From positions 731,116 through 795,115 of the forward strand of contig JAVHXV010000001.1 in the NCBI GenBank assembly GCA_031119475.1: DNA of 64,000 bases. The letters run 5' to 3'. A program made the position numbers and the translations under genes. Origin of the DNA: Pedobacter sp. (GTDB lineage Bacteria > Bacteroidota > Bacteroidia > Sphingobacteriales > Sphingobacteriaceae). This document shows, piece after piece, positions 63,063 to 64,000 of the stretch. Within the stretch, counting starts at the first letter, position 1; every line of letters starts with the position of its first letter. The notes under the pieces are model-generated. The model did not search any database, was not told the DNA's origin, and saw only the letters and a list, made by a program, of their open reading frames with translations.

Positions 63063-63138
63063 GGTTAATTGGTTAACTGCTTAACTGTTGAGTTGTTGAG
63101 TTGCTGAACTGAAAACTGTGAACTGAGAACTGTATCTA
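63063..63138. repeat. Octamer tract turning into heptamers at the MFS stop codon
   Basis: Six 8-bp words (GGTTAATT, GGTTAACT, GCTTAACT, GTTGAGTT twice, GCTGAACT, 63063-63110) are followed without a break by 7-bp words (GAAAACT, GTGAACT, GAGAACT, 63111-63131), ending at the stop codon of the truncated MFS gene (63136-63138). It shows the two periods side by side. Confidence 0.75.
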
Positions 63139-64000
63139 GTGTTCGATATAATTTAAATCCTTATTGAAGCTTTCCTTTAACCTGCTGAGTGCAAAAATAG
63201 CGATGCAGGTTAAAATAGCCATGACAATATAGGCAGCGGTGATATTACTATACTTTTGTGCCAGAAAGGCGAACAGAAAATTGATCGGTATCAGTGCGCC
63301 CCGTACAAAATTAGGTGCCGTGGTGGTAACGGTAGCACGGATGTTTGTACCAAACTGCTCGGCGGCAATGGTCACAAAAGTTGCCCAATAACCGACAGAA
63401 AAACCCATGAACAAACATAACCAGATAAAGCTACTGCCCGTTAACCCGTAGCTGCTCAGGTATACCACCACACTAATGGCCGACAGTACATGAAAGATAA
63501 ATACGGTCTTCCGCCGTGATTTAAGCACTTGAGCCAATAGTCCGGTCACCACATCGCCTATGGCAATGCCGAAATACGTAAACATGATACCTTTTCCAGC
63601 ATCCAATGTTTCGGTCGCCTTTAATTCCTGCCCAAATTCCCTGCACAAGGTAACAAGCACGCCTACAACGAACCAAAGCGGAATGCCGATCAGAATACAG
63701 TATAGGTATTTCAAAAAACGGTCCTTGTTGTTGAACAACATCAACATGTTTCCTTTGGCCACTTTTTCCTGTCCGGCAATCTGTTTGAACATGCCCGATT
63801 CGAATGTGCCCAACCTCAGCAAAAGCAAGAGTATACCCATGCCACCACCTACAAAATAAGATGTTTTCCAGGTATAAGCCTCATGTACGGTGGTTGCGGC
63901 TGCCGCTCCCAATAAACCAACGCCAGCCACGATCATGGTGCCATAACCACGTTTTTCCTTATCCATGGTTTCGGTGACCAAGGTAATCCCTGCGCCCAAT
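63136..64000 (-). CDS. MFS transporter, partial (N-terminus outside the window)
   Basis: At least 287 C-terminal residues. The frame is open to the window edge, so the start is missing. It is the second half of a major facilitator protein: an intracellular loop with MDKEKRGYG, then about eight membrane helices. The arrangement resembles metabolite:proton symporters of the MHS/sugar-porter type (for example SRRKTVFIFHVLSAISVVVY as the helix 7-8 loop pattern). The substrate is unknown. Its stop lies directly beside the octamer/heptamer tract. Confidence 0.75.
   Translation of the reverse strand, partial: LGAGITLVTETMDKEKRGYGTMIVAGVGLLGAAAATTVHEAYTWKTSYFVGGGMGILLLLLRLGTFESGMFKQIAGQEKVAKGNMLMLFNNKDRFLKYLYCILIGIPLWFVVGVLVTLCREFGQELKATETLDAGKGIMFTYFGIAIGDVVTGLLAQVLKSRRKTVFIFHVLSAISVVVYLSSYGLTGSSFIWLCLFMGFSVGYWATFVTIAAEQFGTNIRATVTTTAPNFVRGALIPINFLFAFLAQKYSNITAAYIVMAILTCIAIFALSRLKESFNKDLNYIEH

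Overview
The window looks like a chromosomal segment of a Bacteroidota bacterium, most likely a Pedobacter-like member of the Sphingobacteriaceae. This rests on a type IX secretion pair (a gliding-motility C-terminal domain protein plus PorP/SprF), Bacteroidota-type promoters (TAnnTTTG at -7, TTTG near -33), an SRP RNA of Bacteroidota form, and the absence of Shine-Dalgarno-like starts. No prophage, transposase, CRISPR array or rRNA was found. The genus is an inference from gene content, not a database result.

Layout. 1-4.2 kb: tRNA-Lys with promoter and terminator, an OPT-family transporter, a GmhB-type phosphatase, a small transaldolase and the SRP RNA gene. 4.6-10.6 kb: glutamate synthase (gltB-gltD). 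10.6-20.6 kb: a small membrane protein, a frameshifted erythromycin-esterase-like gene, a three-subunit Tat-exported molybdenum hydroxylase, a YdeI-like protein, an RNA methyltransferase, and divergent galactose genes (galK/galM). 20.6-33.2 kb: a glycosyl-lipid cluster (GT87, methyltransferase, GT2, deacetylase, GtrA), a tightly packed ribD-EamA-YigZ-phosphorylase run, then prmC, xerD, aroQ, a TlpA-like thioredoxin, a second GT2 and an LpxL-like acyltransferase. 33.3-37.6 kb: WbqC, two magnesium transporters (corA, mgtE) and bioB. 37.9-43.9 kb: the type IX secretion pair and a FUSC membrane protein. 43.9-44.9 kb: about 1 kb of decayed sequence. 44.9-50.4 kb: PhoH, an MFS pump, DUF763 coupled to endonuclease V, and small exported proteins. 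50.4-56.6 kb: gyrA followed by three TPR paralogues. 57-62.9 kb: dnaE-type polymerase with dinB, a 750-bp repeat array, and hemF. 63.1 kb to the end: a truncated MFS transporter.

Two things stand out. The first is the dinB-dnaE mutagenesis cassette. Its probable promoter is covered by a perfect 25-bp inverted repeat, with a second copy of the core 33 bp upstream. Behind these lies an array of nine units whose lengths are 76 bp plus multiples of 8 bp. The second is that most longer gaps carry degenerate tandem words with a strict 7- or 8-bp period (AAAGNNN, ACTTNNN, GTTGAAA, GTTGAGTT and others). Many of these tracts start exactly at, or include, the stop codon of a neighbouring gene. This looks like one genome-wide class of intergenic repeat rather than unrelated microsatellites.

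Coordinates were read by hand. Start codons were moved from the longest possible frame where the family N-terminus, a terminator or a TTG/ATG choice argued for it. All functional calls rest on motif recognition, not on searches.
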